DNA of 64,000 bases from Pacificimonas sp963710205 (GTDB lineage: Bacteria > Pseudomonadota > Alphaproteobacteria > Sphingomonadales > Sphingomonadaceae). Location of the stretch: positions 558,001 through 622,000 of the forward strand of contig CAVPZG010000005.1 of the NCBI GenBank assembly GCA_963710205.1. The letters are read 5' to 3'. The position numbers were made by a program, and so were the translations under genes. The notes under the pieces are model-generated. The model was not told the DNA's origin. It did not search any database and worked only from the letters and a program-made list of their open reading frames with translations. Of this stretch, positions 27,731 to 36,858 are shown in pieces (the first letter of the stretch is position 1; each line of letters opens with the position of its first letter).

Positions 27731-28531
27731 CTAGCCTTTCACAGCTTTGGCGCCCTCCCACAACATCTCCAGGGACGCGGTGTCCATCGCTTCCAGCGAT
27801 GTCTCAGCCGCAGCTTCCACATGCCGGAAACGACGCTCGAATTTGTCATTCGCCAGTCTTAGCGCCGCTTCCGGATCGATGTTCAGGTGACGCAGGTAAT
27901 TGACGACCGAGAAGAGCAGGTCGCCGGCCTCTTCCACACGTCCGGGCTCATCGGCCGCATCCGTCAGTTCGCGCAGTTCTTCATGGATTTTCGCTTTCGG
28001 GCCTTCGGCATCCGGCCAGTCGAATCCAACCCGCGCGGCACGTTTCTGCAGTTTTTCGGCGCGCATGAGCGCGGGGAGGGCGCGCGCGACACCGTCAAGC
28101 GCGCCTTTTGCGCCATCGCGTCCGCGTTCTTCCGCCTTCATGCGTTCCCACGCGCCCTTTTGCGCGGCGGCGCCGCCCGGTCGCCCGGTATCGCCAAAGA
28201 CATCGCCAAAGACATGGGGATGCCGCCTGACCATCTTGTCGGAAATCCCCTGAACCACGTCGGCAAGATTGAAAGCGCCGATCTCTTCCGCCATTCGGGC
28301 GTGATAAACGGTCTGCAACAGCAGATCCCCAAGCTCTCCGCACAGATCCGCCATGTCGCCGCGGGCGATGGCGTCGGCAACCTCATAGGCCTCTTCTATC
28401 GTGTATGCGGATATCGACGCGAAGTCCTGTTCCAGATCCCAGGGACAGCCACCGTCCGGATTTCTGAGCGCGGCCATGATGTCGCGCAGGCGAAGGATTT
28501 CCGCTGAAAGGTCAGCATCCTGCTGCGTCAT
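27731..28531 (-). CDS. mazG: Nucleoside triphosphate pyrophosphohydrolase
   Basis: 266 residues in the two-domain MazG form. N-terminal domain contains CPWDLEQDFASISAYTIEEA with EEAYEVADAI and ELGDLLLQTVYHARMAEE (metal-binding ExxE plus ELxD); the second half repeats it as KIHEELRELTDAA and VEEAGDLLFSVVNYLRHL. It removes non-canonical or excess NTPs. ATG 28531 overlaps the stop of the DUF202 gene upstream, so both are probably one transcript. Confidence 0.93.
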   Translation of the reverse strand: MTQQDADLSAEILRLRDIMAALRNPDGGCPWDLEQDFASISAYTIEEAYEVADAIARGDMADLCGELGDLLLQTVYHARMAEEIGAFNLADVVQGISDKMVRRHPHVFGDVFGDTGRPGGAAAQKGAWERMKAEERGRDGAKGALDGVARALPALMRAEKLQKRAARVGFDWPDAEGPKAKIHEELRELTDAADEPGRVEEAGDLLFSVVNYLRHLNIDPEAALRLANDKFERRFRHVEAAAETSLEAMDTASLEMLWEGAKAVKG

Positions 28532-28959
28532 GCCTTTATTTCCACGGGAACGTGCAGCAGCCACAAGGCTGCAATCAGGCAGATCGCGCCGGTCACGATC
28601 GCAATGCTCATCAGGCGGATGCGCGGGAGCGAAAGCTCGGTCGCCGTGTGCGCCTGCAACCGCGCAAATGCCCGGCACGCACGATGCTCAGCCAGGATCA
28701 TGAAGACGATTCCCACAATGATGAACAGGGTCGCGATCGCCTTTGGCGCCCATGTCGGATCAAGTTCTCCGAACAGGGCATTGAATCCAATACCTATACC
28801 GATTGCCGCGAAGCTGGTCCGCACCCAGCCGGCGAAGGTACGTTCATTGGCCAGCAGGGTACGGTCCTCGGCCCAGTCCGTACGGTTTTCCGCCCACTCG
28901 GTACGGTCCTCGGCAAGTTCGGTGCTGGACTTGTTGGAAGAACTCTCGTTTTCGCTCAT
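28528..28959 (-). CDS. DUF202 (YidH-like) membrane protein with N-terminal heptad repeats
   Basis: 143 residues. The C-terminal two thirds is a DUF202 domain: LLANERTFAGWVRTSFAAIG, then TM helices (IATLFIIVGIVFMILAE and LMSIAIVTGAICLIAALWLL). The N-terminus carries four seven-residue repeats ending in the DUF202 signature. Function of the family is unknown. Upstream, 28960-29057, is a short AT-rich stretch on the way to the tandem-GNAT gene, which probably carries its promoter. It overlaps mazG by 4 bp. Confidence 0.85.
   Translation of the reverse strand: MSENESSSNKSSTELAEDRTEWAENRTDWAEDRTLLANERTFAGWVRTSFAAIGIGIGFNALFGELDPTWAPKAIATLFIIVGIVFMILAEHRACRAFARLQAHTATELSLPRIRLMSIAIVTGAICLIAALWLLHVPVEIKA
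28837..28920 (-). repeat. Four tandem 21-bp units coding x-(W/L)-A-(E/N)-x-R-T heptads
   Basis: Within the DUF202 gene the residues ELAEDRT, EWAENRT, DWAEDRT and LLANERT follow each other directly. The DNA units are similar enough to suggest amplification of the last, conserved unit (LLANERT belongs to DUF202 itself). Confidence 0.9.
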
Positions 28960-29057
28960 CTGTCCGTCTTTAATGACCAGACCCCGGGGGGCAAGACCGA
29001 CGCACGGAAGTTAGACTGATAATGTTTATTATGTTAAATATATATGTGTGGAGTCTT

Positions 29058-30263
29058 TCAGGTCCTGGTGCGACCCCACGCGCTTGAGCCAGCGGCACCC
29101 CGGCTTGCCGACCTGTCATAAACGCCCGGCACGTTCCATTCCCCTTCGGGACGAATGATGACATGCGGACCGCTTTCCAAATGGATCGCATCCGGCGCAG
29201 GCTCGATCTCCGCAACGATTTCATAATATTCTCCATCGGAGAAGTGAAATGGCGCGCGGTCCGCCATGACGCGAAATCCGAACCTTTCGTAAAATGGCAC
29301 GAGCTTCGCCGTCGCCTGACCGTAAACGCGCCGATATCCCTTTTTGGCGATCATGTCGAAAGCGGCCGCGGTCAATATGTATCCCGCACCGGCGCGGCGA
29401 AATCTGGGATGGACGGCAAGCCGCTCCATCTTTGCGAAGTCACCGAAAAAGCGCATCCTGATGCAGCCGACCGGTTCATCGCCGATTTCCGCGATGAGGT
29501 GCGCCGCACAGAAGTCATTGCCTTCGAATTCCTCATTCCACGAACAATTCTGCTCATCGATATAGGACATGGCGCGGAGCGCCACGATCTTGTGCATGTC
29601 ATTCGCGTTCCGGATCAGACGCGTCGTGATGGCGGGTTTGGGGGCTGGCTCCTGCATGACGGGGAGCCGCATGAGCACCCCCTGCCCGATCTGCGGATAG
29701 AGGTCCTTCGCCGGTTCGAACCCGATTTTCGCGTAAAGCCGTTGCAGACGTCCGTTGAGCGCGCGCGTGAAGATGGCAACGCGGTTCAGCCCGAGACTGT
29801 CGAGATGCCGGGAAAAGCCGTCGGCGAGCGGAACGAAGGTTCCGCGCCCGTGCAGACACCAGATATAGACCGCGGCGGCATCGGCACTTTCCGCGCAGAC
29901 ATGGGCAATATCCGGAGACAGCGTGTCGAACCTGTTCTCGACAAAGGCCTGTGCGCCCGTGTCGGTCAAAGGCAGGAAGGCGAACCAGCCACAGTCCCTG
30001 CCATCGCGAATGCGGATAACACGCCTGATGATGTCGGGATTGTGCGCGAGCAGCCTGATGACAATATCCGCGGGTGCATTCACACCCGTTTCTTTGCCGA
30101 AACGCTCAATCAGGTTCACGAGTTCGGGGACACCGATGCGCCGGATTTGCGTGCCGCCCGCCCGTCCGCCGCCTGCGAGGGCGATCGGCTCGGAAAGGGG
30201 GCGTGCGTTCGCCGCCACCTGAAATACGGAAGAATCCATTTCCTGTTGCATAATGAAGTCCAT
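29058..30263 (-). CDS. Tandem GNAT-fold protein
   Basis: 401 residues with two acetyltransferase-like halves. The N-terminal half (about 38-185) is degenerate. The C-terminal half (about 205-355) has a good GNAT motif A, MERLAVHPRFRRAGAGYIL, and motif B FYERFGFRVMADRAPFHF. It therefore probably acetylates a small molecule or protein through the second domain, with the first as a regulatory or substrate part. ATG 30263 is used; two further ATGs lie in the first nine codons. Divergent from a LysR-type regulator across 44 bp, which may control it. Substrate unknown. Confidence 0.72.
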   Translation of the reverse strand: MDFIMQQEMDSSVFQVAANARPLSEPIALAGGGRAGGTQIRRIGVPELVNLIERFGKETGVNAPADIVIRLLAHNPDIIRRVIRIRDGRDCGWFAFLPLTDTGAQAFVENRFDTLSPDIAHVCAESADAAAVYIWCLHGRGTFVPLADGFSRHLDSLGLNRVAIFTRALNGRLQRLYAKIGFEPAKDLYPQIGQGVLMRLPVMQEPAPKPAITTRLIRNANDMHKIVALRAMSYIDEQNCSWNEEFEGNDFCAAHLIAEIGDEPVGCIRMRFFGDFAKMERLAVHPRFRRAGAGYILTAAAFDMIAKKGYRRVYGQATAKLVPFYERFGFRVMADRAPFHFSDGEYYEIVAEIEPAPDAIHLESGPHVIIRPEGEWNVPGVYDRSASRGAAGSSAWGRTRT

Positions 30264-30307
30264 CCCTATTTAACGCGGATCAATATTCGATCAGTTGGGA
30301 AACAGTA

Positions 30308-31390
30308 ATGGCAAAGAGGCAGTCCGCGATTAGCCAATCTTCGATCCAGGGTGGCAAGAAAATTGCCCCGCAGAAGGATCGGCCTGCTTTTCCCGAAAGA
30401 ACAAACGGACGCAGCTGGGACGATTACAGGATCATGCTCGCCGTGGCGGAAAGCGGCAGCCTGCGCGCGGCCTCGCGGGCGCTGTCGATGTCGCGCAATA
30501 CCGTCAAGGTTCACCTCGACATGATGGAGCGTGACCTTGGCGGGGCGCTGTTTCGCGCTGACCATACCGGCATCTCGCTGACGCCGCTGGGCGCTGAACT
30601 GTCCTCGGTCGCCCGCCGCATGCATATGGCCGAGGTGCATCTGCCCGCCTATGACGACGGCGACACGGAACGCGCGCCCAACGAGGTGCGGATCACGACC
30701 ACCGAGGGTCTTGGCACATTCTGGCTGATGCCGCGCATCGCGGACTTTCTGGGATCCAATCCCGATACGCGGGCGTCCATCCAGTGCGACATGCGCGAGG
30801 TGGATACGCTGTTCAGAAACGTCGATCTGGCGGTGCAGCTCGACCGTCCCGCCAGCCAGGACCTGATGATCCAGCGCATCGGCACGCTGCACCTGACACC
30901 ATTTGCGACGCAGAGCTATCTCGACCGATTTGGCACACCGTCACTCGACGATCTGGATGATCACAGCCTGATCTGGCAGAAGGCGCCGCAGGTCCGCGAC
31001 GATTTGCTGTCCGCTTTCCTGTCGCCGGAGCGGATCAGGGATGTGCTGAAGGTCGTCACAAATACCAGTACGTCGCATTACGCCGCGGTCGAAAGCGGCG
31101 CGGGCTTCGGGTTCCTGCCGAACTTCTCGGTCCTGTTCTCCGAAAAGCTCGTTCCCATTCCCCTCAACATCCCGCTGAGGCGCGATATCTTTCTGGTCAG
31201 TCATTCCGAAACGGTTCCGAATCCGCGCGTGCGGGCAGCGCGCGACTGGCTGCGCGATGCCTTCGACGCGCGGCGTTTTCCCTGGTTCGGTGACGAGGCG
31301 TTCGACCCGAATCTCATTCGTGAGCGCAGCGAGAATGACGTCGTGGTGGATATGTTCTCCAGCAGGGCGCGTGGCGGGAAAAAGGGCTGA
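30308..31390 (+). CDS. LysR-family transcriptional regulator
   Basis: 360 residues. After an extra basic N-terminus of about 35 residues the winged HTH reads WDDYRIMLAVAESGSLRAASRALSMSRNTVKVHL in pieces typical of LTTRs (LAVAESGSLRAASRAL; SMSRNTVKVHLDMMERDLG), then a periplasmic-binding-like effector domain (RITTTEGLGTFWLMPRIADF; VESGAGFGFLPNFSV). It is divergent from the tandem-GNAT gene and lies 59 bp upstream of acs. Either could be a target; the spacing of 44 bp to the divergent gene suits classic LTTR control. Confidence 0.86.
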   Translation: MAKRQSAISQSSIQGGKKIAPQKDRPAFPERTNGRSWDDYRIMLAVAESGSLRAASRALSMSRNTVKVHLDMMERDLGGALFRADHTGISLTPLGAELSSVARRMHMAEVHLPAYDDGDTERAPNEVRITTTEGLGTFWLMPRIADFLGSNPDTRASIQCDMREVDTLFRNVDLAVQLDRPASQDLMIQRIGTLHLTPFATQSYLDRFGTPSLDDLDDHSLIWQKAPQVRDDLLSAFLSPERIRDVLKVVTNTSTSHYAAVESGAGFGFLPNFSVLFSEKLVPIPLNIPLRRDIFLVSHSETVPNPRVRAARDWLRDAFDARRFPWFGDEAFDPNLIRERSENDVVVDMFSSRARGGKKG

Positions 31391-31449
31391 AACAGCCTAG
31401 AGTATCCACCCTCCCCGCGCTATCTCTCCCTGAAATCGGGAGAGATTTG

Positions 31450-33387
31450 ATGGAAGACGAAACACGCGTGGCGATTCCGGCGGGGGCACTTGCCAATGCG
31501 GGATGCGACAGCGGCCGTTATGCGGCGGAGTATGAACGCGCCCGCGATGACAGCGAGGCTTTCTGGCTCGATCAGGCAAAGCGTCTCGACTGGATGAAAT
31601 TTCCCACCGTCGCGGGCAACTGGTCCTACGCGCCGGATGTGGACATCAAATGGTTCGAGGATGGCGAGCTCAACGCCTGCTGGAATGCGGTCGATCGCCA
31701 TGCCCTTGCCGACCCGGACCGCACGGCTATCCTGTTCGAACCGGACGACCCCGCCGCCCCCGTCCGCACATTGAGCTATGCGGACCTGCGCACGGAAACG
31801 GCGAAATTCGGAAACACCCTGAAAGAGATGGGCGTGAAACGCGGCGACCGCGTGACCATCTATATGCCGATGGTGCCGGAAGCCGTCATCGCCATGCTCG
31901 CCTGTGCGCGCATCGGCGCGGTGCATAGCGTGGTTTTCGGGGGATTTTCGCCCGAGGCCCTGCGCGGCCGCATCGAGGACTGCGACAGCCGGTACGTCAT
32001 TACCGCGGACAGCGGCAAACGCGGCGGCAAGTCCGTGCCGCTGAAGGCAAATGTCGATGCCGCACTCGCGGGCGGCCCACCCGTCGATGCGGTGCTGACC
32101 ATCAGGGTCACGGGCGAAACCTGCGCGATGCGGGAGGGACGCGACCATTGGTATGACGACCTGTCGGCAAAGGTCGACGACGACTGCCCGTGCGAACCCA
32201 TGAAGGCGGAGGATCCGCTCTTCATCCTCTACACCTCCGGCTCCACGGGAAAACCGAAAGGCGTTGTCCATACGACAGGCGGTTACATGGTCTGGACCGC
32301 GATGACATTTCACTATGCGTTTGACCACCGTGCCGACGATGTCTTCTTTTGCACGGCGGATGTCGGCTGGATCACCGGGCACAGCTATGTCGCCTATGGC
32401 CCGCTGGCGAACGGGGCGACGCAGCTGATCTTTGAGGGCGTGCCAAATTATCCAGACAACAGCCGCTTCTGGCAGATTGTCGAGAAACATGCGGTAACGA
32501 TCCTCTATACCGCACCGACCGCCATCCGCGCGCTGATGCGGGACGGCGACGCGCCCGTCACGAAGCACGACCGATCGTCGCTGCGCCTGCTCGGCACAGT
32601 CGGCGAGCCGATAAACCCCGAAGCGTGGCGCTGGTATCACCGCGTCGTCGGCGAGGAGCGTGTGCCGGTCATCGACACCTGGTGGCAGACCGAAACCGGC
32701 GGCGTCATGCTGACCACCCTGCCCGGCGCGCATGAGATGAAGCCCGGCTGGGCGGGTCTGCCCATGTTCGGCGTCGCGCTGGAAATCGTCGACAATGACG
32801 GTCATATTCTGGACGGCGAGACCGAGGGCAACCTCTGCATTTCCGCCAGCTGGCCCGGTCAGGCGCGCACGGTCTATGGCGACCATGCGCGGTTCAAGCA
32901 GACCTATTTTTCAACCTATAAAGGCAAATATTTCACGGGTGACGGCGCGAAGCGCGATGCCAACGGCTATTACCGCATCACAGGGCGGGTCGATGATGTC
33001 ATCAACGTGTCCGGCCACCGCATGGGCACGGCGGAGGTGGAAAGCGCGCTTGTCCTTCACCCCGACGTCGCCGAGGCCGCCGTGGTCGGCTTTCCGCACG
33101 ACATCAAGGGTCAGGGCATCTACTGCTACGTCACGCCAAATGCCGGGGTCGCCATGACACCCGACCTTGAAGCCGAACTGCGCCAGCACGTCCGGAAAGA
33201 GATCGGACCTGTTGCGACGCCAGATCAGATACATCTGACTGCGGGCCTGCCAAAAACACGGTCCGGCAAGATCATGCGGCGGATTCTTCGCAAGATAGCC
33301 GAGGGTGACACGGCCAGTCTGGGCGACACGTCAACGCTGGCCGATCCCGCCGTGGTCGATGACCTGATCGCGGGGCGGAAAGCGTGA
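31450..33387 (+). CDS. acs: Acetyl-CoA synthetase (AMP-forming)
   Basis: 645 residues, the usual Acs length. N-terminal ACAS domain, P-loop-like LYTSGSTGKPKGVVHTTGG, WWQTETGG, and the hinge and C-terminal YRITGRVDDVINVSGHR. The acetylatable Lys lies in TRSGKIMRRILRK. ATG 31450 follows a GGGAGAG ribosome site at 31438-31444. The trmFO gene overlaps its stop. Activates acetate for the TCA cycle. Confidence 0.95.
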   Translation: MEDETRVAIPAGALANAGCDSGRYAAEYERARDDSEAFWLDQAKRLDWMKFPTVAGNWSYAPDVDIKWFEDGELNACWNAVDRHALADPDRTAILFEPDDPAAPVRTLSYADLRTETAKFGNTLKEMGVKRGDRVTIYMPMVPEAVIAMLACARIGAVHSVVFGGFSPEALRGRIEDCDSRYVITADSGKRGGKSVPLKANVDAALAGGPPVDAVLTIRVTGETCAMREGRDHWYDDLSAKVDDDCPCEPMKAEDPLFILYTSGSTGKPKGVVHTTGGYMVWTAMTFHYAFDHRADDVFFCTADVGWITGHSYVAYGPLANGATQLIFEGVPNYPDNSRFWQIVEKHAVTILYTAPTAIRALMRDGDAPVTKHDRSSLRLLGTVGEPINPEAWRWYHRVVGEERVPVIDTWWQTETGGVMLTTLPGAHEMKPGWAGLPMFGVALEIVDNDGHILDGETEGNLCISASWPGQARTVYGDHARFKQTYFSTYKGKYFTGDGAKRDANGYYRITGRVDDVINVSGHRMGTAEVESALVLHPDVAEAAVVGFPHDIKGQGIYCYVTPNAGVAMTPDLEAELRQHVRKEIGPVATPDQIHLTAGLPKTRSGKIMRRILRKIAEGDTASLGDTSTLADPAVVDDLIAGRKA

Positions 33388-34730
33388 CCGATGCCGTCCA
33401 CATCGTTGGCGGCGGCATGGCGGGGTCGGAGGCCGCATGGCAGCTTGCCAGCGCGGGTGTTCCCGTCATTCTGCACGAAATGCGCGGCGTTCAGGCGACG
33501 GACGCGCACGCGACCGATGGTTTCGCGGAACTCGTCTGCTCGAACAGTTTCCGCAGCGACGATCACAGCGCCAATGCAGTAGGCGTATTGCACGAGGAAA
33601 TGCGCCGCCTCGGCTCGCTGATCATGTCCTGCGCCGATGACTCCCGCGTGCCGGCGGGGTCCGCGCTGGCCGTCGACCGCGATATCTTTTCCGCGATGGT
33701 TACGAAAACCCTGTCGGATCACCCGCTGGTGACGGTCAGGCGGGAAATCGTCGAACGTCTGCCGGGTCCGGACGACGGGCAGTGGATCATCGCCACTGGC
33801 CCCCTCACCCACTCGTCGCTGGCCGATGACCTCGTCAGCCTGACGGGTCAGGACCAGCTTGCCTTTTTCGATGCCCTCGCGCCCATCGTGCACAGGGACA
33901 GCATCGATTTCGACACGGCCTGGTTTCAGTCGCGGTGGGACAAGGGCGACGGAAAGGACTATATCAACTGCCCGCTGGACCGGGATCAGTATGAAGCCTT
34001 TATCGACGCGCTTCTTGCGGGCGAGAAAACGGTCTTCAAGGAATGGGAGGCGAACACGCCCTATTTCGATGGCTGCATGCCCATCGAAGTGATGGCGCAG
34101 CGCGGCCGCGAAACGCTGCGGTTCGGGCCCATGAAACCGGTCGGCCTGACCGATCCAAAGACGGGCAAGCGCGCCCATGCGGTCATCCAGCTGCGCCAGG
34201 ACAATGCGCTAGGGACGCTATGGAACATCGTCGGGTTCCAGACCAAGCTGAAACATGGCGAGCAGGTCCGCATCTTTCGCACCATTCCCGGCCTTGAACA
34301 GGCCGAATTCGCGCGGCTTGGCGGCCTGCACCGCAATACCTTCATTAAATCCCCCGCCCTGCTGGATGAAACATTGCGGCTGAAGGCGCGGCCGAATATC
34401 CGTTTCGCGGGCCAGATCACCGGCTGCGAAGGTTATATCGAAAGCGCTGCCGTGGGCCTGATGGCCGCGCGCTACGCCATTTCCGACGTCCGCGGAGAGG
34501 CCCATCAGCTGCCACCAGAAACGACGGCGCACGGCGCGCTGCTTTCGCATATCACGGGCGGTGCCGAGGCGGAGACATTCCAGCCGATGAATGTCAATTT
34601 CGGCCTGTTCCCCCCGCTGGCGCACACGCACCACAAGAAGGAGCGCAAAGCCGGTTACGCCGCGCGCGCGCTGTCGGACATGGATGCGTGGATCGCGCGC
34701 GTGACAGACCGGCGCGAGGCCGCGGAATAG
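33384..34730 (+). CDS. trmFO: Methylenetetrahydrofolate-tRNA-(uracil-5-)-methyltransferase
   Basis: Folate- and FAD-dependent enzyme forming m5U54 in the tRNA T loop. 448 residues, FAD-binding VHIVGGGMAGSEAAWQLA at the N-terminus, ELVCSNSFRSDD with the catalytic Cys, YINCPLDRDQYEAF, GQITGCEGYIESAAVGLMA and GLFPPL near the end. The start is GTG 33384, overlapping the acs stop. It ends 3 bp before the convergent protease gene. Confidence 0.95.
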   Translation: MTDAVHIVGGGMAGSEAAWQLASAGVPVILHEMRGVQATDAHATDGFAELVCSNSFRSDDHSANAVGVLHEEMRRLGSLIMSCADDSRVPAGSALAVDRDIFSAMVTKTLSDHPLVTVRREIVERLPGPDDGQWIIATGPLTHSSLADDLVSLTGQDQLAFFDALAPIVHRDSIDFDTAWFQSRWDKGDGKDYINCPLDRDQYEAFIDALLAGEKTVFKEWEANTPYFDGCMPIEVMAQRGRETLRFGPMKPVGLTDPKTGKRAHAVIQLRQDNALGTLWNIVGFQTKLKHGEQVRIFRTIPGLEQAEFARLGGLHRNTFIKSPALLDETLRLKARPNIRFAGQITGCEGYIESAAVGLMAARYAISDVRGEAHQLPPETTAHGALLSHITGGAEAETFQPMNVNFGLFPPLAHTHHKKERKAGYAARALSDMDAWIARVTDRREAAE

Positions 34731-34733
34731 GCC

Positions 34734-35315
34734 CTAGGGCACCAGCACCAATTCGCCATTTTCCACGCGCCAGCCGGACAGCTCGCGCAGAAAGGACATG
34801 CCGAGCAGGTTTTCATCGAGCGCACCCTCGTTGACCGAAACGGGCTGGTCTTTCAGCGTGATGCTGCCGATTTCGAGTTCGCCAATGGTCGCGCCTGCTA
34901 TTCTGACATTGCCATTTGCCGTCGCCGCCATGCCATCGAAGATCAGTTCGTCGGCGGGGAAACCAGCTGCCTCCGCCGTTTCCATCGTCAGTACGATGTC
35001 ACTTGCGCCTGTATCGATCAGGAATGTCGCGGGCGATCCGTTGATGCTGCCGTAGATGTAATAATGCCCGTCCTCACGGGCGGTTATCCGCATTTCCTCG
35101 CCTGAAATCTGCGGGTGCGCGGGATCGATGGCACCGCGAATTTTCGGCCACTGGCTGACCAGCAGGAGAAGCGCACCGAAAATGACGACCCAGCCCAGGG
35201 CCATCTGCGCCGCCCTGGAGAGACCAATCTCCTTCAGCCGGGGAATGAGCGCCATCGTGACGATAACCGCGAAGCCGACGAGCGAGATGATCGCGACTGT
35301 ATCGGTGCCATCCAT
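34734..35315 (-). CDS. Membrane retropepsin-like aspartic protease
   Basis: 193 residues: two N-terminal TM helices (IISLVGFAVIVTMALIP and MALGWVVIFGALLLLVSQW), then a retropepsin-like domain with the catalytic motif FLIDTGASDIVLTME and the conserved NLLGMSFLREL near the end. Clan AA proteases of this kind (TIGR02281) are common in alphaproteobacteria; targets are unknown. It lies 2 bp after the MBL-fold gene on the same strand. Confidence 0.87.
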   Translation of the reverse strand: MDGTDTVAIISLVGFAVIVTMALIPRLKEIGLSRAAQMALGWVVIFGALLLLVSQWPKIRGAIDPAHPQISGEEMRITAREDGHYYIYGSINGSPATFLIDTGASDIVLTMETAEAAGFPADELIFDGMAATANGNVRIAGATIGELEIGSITLKDQPVSVNEGALDENLLGMSFLRELSGWRVENGELVLVP

Positions 35316-35317
35316 TC

Positions 35318-36082
35318 CTAAAGCTCCCTGATCAGCATGTCATATCCCGGCGTCACGCCCTCTGGAAGTTCGTCATCGAGTGTCCTGTAATCCATGCTGT
35401 TGTCCATATGCGTCAGGATTGCTTCCCGAGGCCTGAGCCGGGCGACCCACTCCAGGGTCCGCTCGAGATGCGAATGCGTCGGGTGCGGACGCCGCCTGAG
35501 CGCGTCGACAATCCACAGATCACAGTCGCGCACGGCGGTTTCGAGTTCCGGCGTCACGTCGTTCAGATCGGTCGAATAGCAGAATATCTTCCGGTCCGCC
35601 TCGATACGGAACCCCCATGATGTGATCGGCCCATGCACCTGCGGATACGCTGTCACCCGCATCGGTCCCACGGCCAGCGGTCCGTCGATGACATGCGCGC
35701 GGGCGCTGGGCGGATAACCCTCCCGCCCCTCGAACACATAATCGAAGCGCGGGCGGAAATGATCCCATGTGCCCTGCGTTGCGTAACAGTCCACGGGGCC
35801 GCCCATCAGGTGGAACAGCTGCCGCAGGTCATCGACACCATGTGTGTGATCCGCATGGCTGTGCGTATAAAGGACGGCATCGAGCCGCCGGACGTCCGCC
35901 GCCAGCATCTGCTCGCGAAAATCGGGGCCGGTATCGATGACGAGCGCGGCATCGCCAGCCTCGACCAGAACGGATACCCGCTGCCGCCTGTTTTTGGGCT
36001 CATGCGGGTCGCAGTCGCCCCAGTCATTGCCGATACGCGGGACGCCGGATGACGTGCCGCAGCCAAGCATGGTGACTTTCAA
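35318..36082 (-). CDS. MBL-fold metallohydrolase, PhnP-like
   Basis: 254 residues. Metal ligands in the metallo-beta-lactamase motif YTHSHADHTHGVDDLR; further ligands in VIDTGPDFREQ and LTHMDNSMDY. The N-terminus LGCGTSSGVPRIG and the RRQRVSVLVE segment match PhnP-like cyclic phosphodiesterases, but no phosphonate genes are present. A TTG start (36082) overlaps the tatD stop; ATG 36070 is an alternative that would cut into the first strand, so TTG is preferred. Confidence 0.87.
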   Translation of the reverse strand: MKVTMLGCGTSSGVPRIGNDWGDCDPHEPKNRRQRVSVLVEAGDAALVIDTGPDFREQMLAADVRRLDAVLYTHSHADHTHGVDDLRQLFHLMGGPVDCYATQGTWDHFRPRFDYVFEGREGYPPSARAHVIDGPLAVGPMRVTAYPQVHGPITSWGFRIEADRKIFCYSTDLNDVTPELETAVRDCDLWIVDALRRRPHPTHSHLERTLEWVARLRPREAILTHMDNSMDYRTLDDELPEGVTPGYDMLIREL

Positions 36083-36855
36083 GCCGCGGCCTTTGAGAAC
36101 AGCCGGTAGAAATTGTCGGTGGTCTGCCGGTCGAGTTCCGCCAGGGAAACGCCGCGCCGCTCGGCCAGAAATGCGGCCGTGTGCATGACAAAGGCGGGCT
36201 CGCAGGTCTTGCCGCGCTTCGGCACCGGCGCGAGGAAAGGACTGTCCGTTTCTATCAGGAGTCGGTCCTCAGGAATCTTCTCAGCCGTAGCCGCCAAATC
36301 ACTGGCATTCTTGAAGGTTACAATTCCGGACAATGAGATGCAAAATCCCAGATCCATCGCCGCCTCGCCAAAGGCTTCACTTGCCGTGAAACAGTGGATG
36401 ACCCCCGGAAAGGCGCCGATCTCCATTTCCTCGCGCAGGATGGAGAGCGTATCCTCTTCCGCATCGCGCGTGTGGATGATGATGGGCAGCTGTGTTTCGC
36501 GCGCGGCCGCGATATGGCGCCGGAAACTGCCGCGCTGCCGGTCGCGGTCCGACTTGTCGTAATAGAAATCGAGGCCCGTTTCACCGATGCCGATAACTTT
36601 CGGGTGCGCGGCGCGTTCGACCAGCTTCGCCGTTGACACTTCCTCATGACTGTCCGCCTCGTGCGGGTGGATGCCAACGGACGCCCAGATATCCTCTTCG
36701 CGCTCGGCAAGGCCGACCACCTCATCCCATTCGGATGCACGTGTCGAAATGCCAAGCATCGCCGTCACGCCGGCCTCCCGCGCGCGAGCGATAACGGCCT
36801 CCTGATCCTCGACCAGCCCCTTGTAGTTCAGGTGGCAGTGGCTATCGACGGCCAT
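36079..36855 (-). CDS. TatD-family metal-dependent hydrolase
   Basis: 258 residues, TIM-barrel DNase family. Metal-binding DSHCHLNY at the N-terminus, GIHPHEA, GIGETGLDFYY, IIHTRDAEEDT, HCFTAS and the final ETDSPFLAPVPKRGK. Lies 3 bp after metG and overlaps the MBL gene, the metG-tatD-MBL order being common in alphaproteobacteria. Confidence 0.93.
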   Translation of the reverse strand: MAVDSHCHLNYKGLVEDQEAVIARAREAGVTAMLGISTRASEWDEVVGLAEREEDIWASVGIHPHEADSHEEVSTAKLVERAAHPKVIGIGETGLDFYYDKSDRDRQRGSFRRHIAAARETQLPIIIHTRDAEEDTLSILREEMEIGAFPGVIHCFTASEAFGEAAMDLGFCISLSGIVTFKNASDLAATAEKIPEDRLLIETDSPFLAPVPKRGKTCEPAFVMHTAAFLAERRGVSLAELDRQTTDNFYRLFSKAAA

Positions 36856-36858
36856 GGT

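Noticed and set aside
28837..28920. CRISPR-like or intergenic tandem repeat
   Set aside because: The 21-bp repeats are inside a coding frame and translate to a heptad pattern without spacers. No CRISPR array was seen anywhere in the window.
29058..30263. LuxI-type autoinducer synthase
   Set aside because: The fold is related to GNAT, but the conserved LuxI residues (RxxxF, W, FDxD) are missing and no LuxR gene is adjacent; two GNAT halves fit better.
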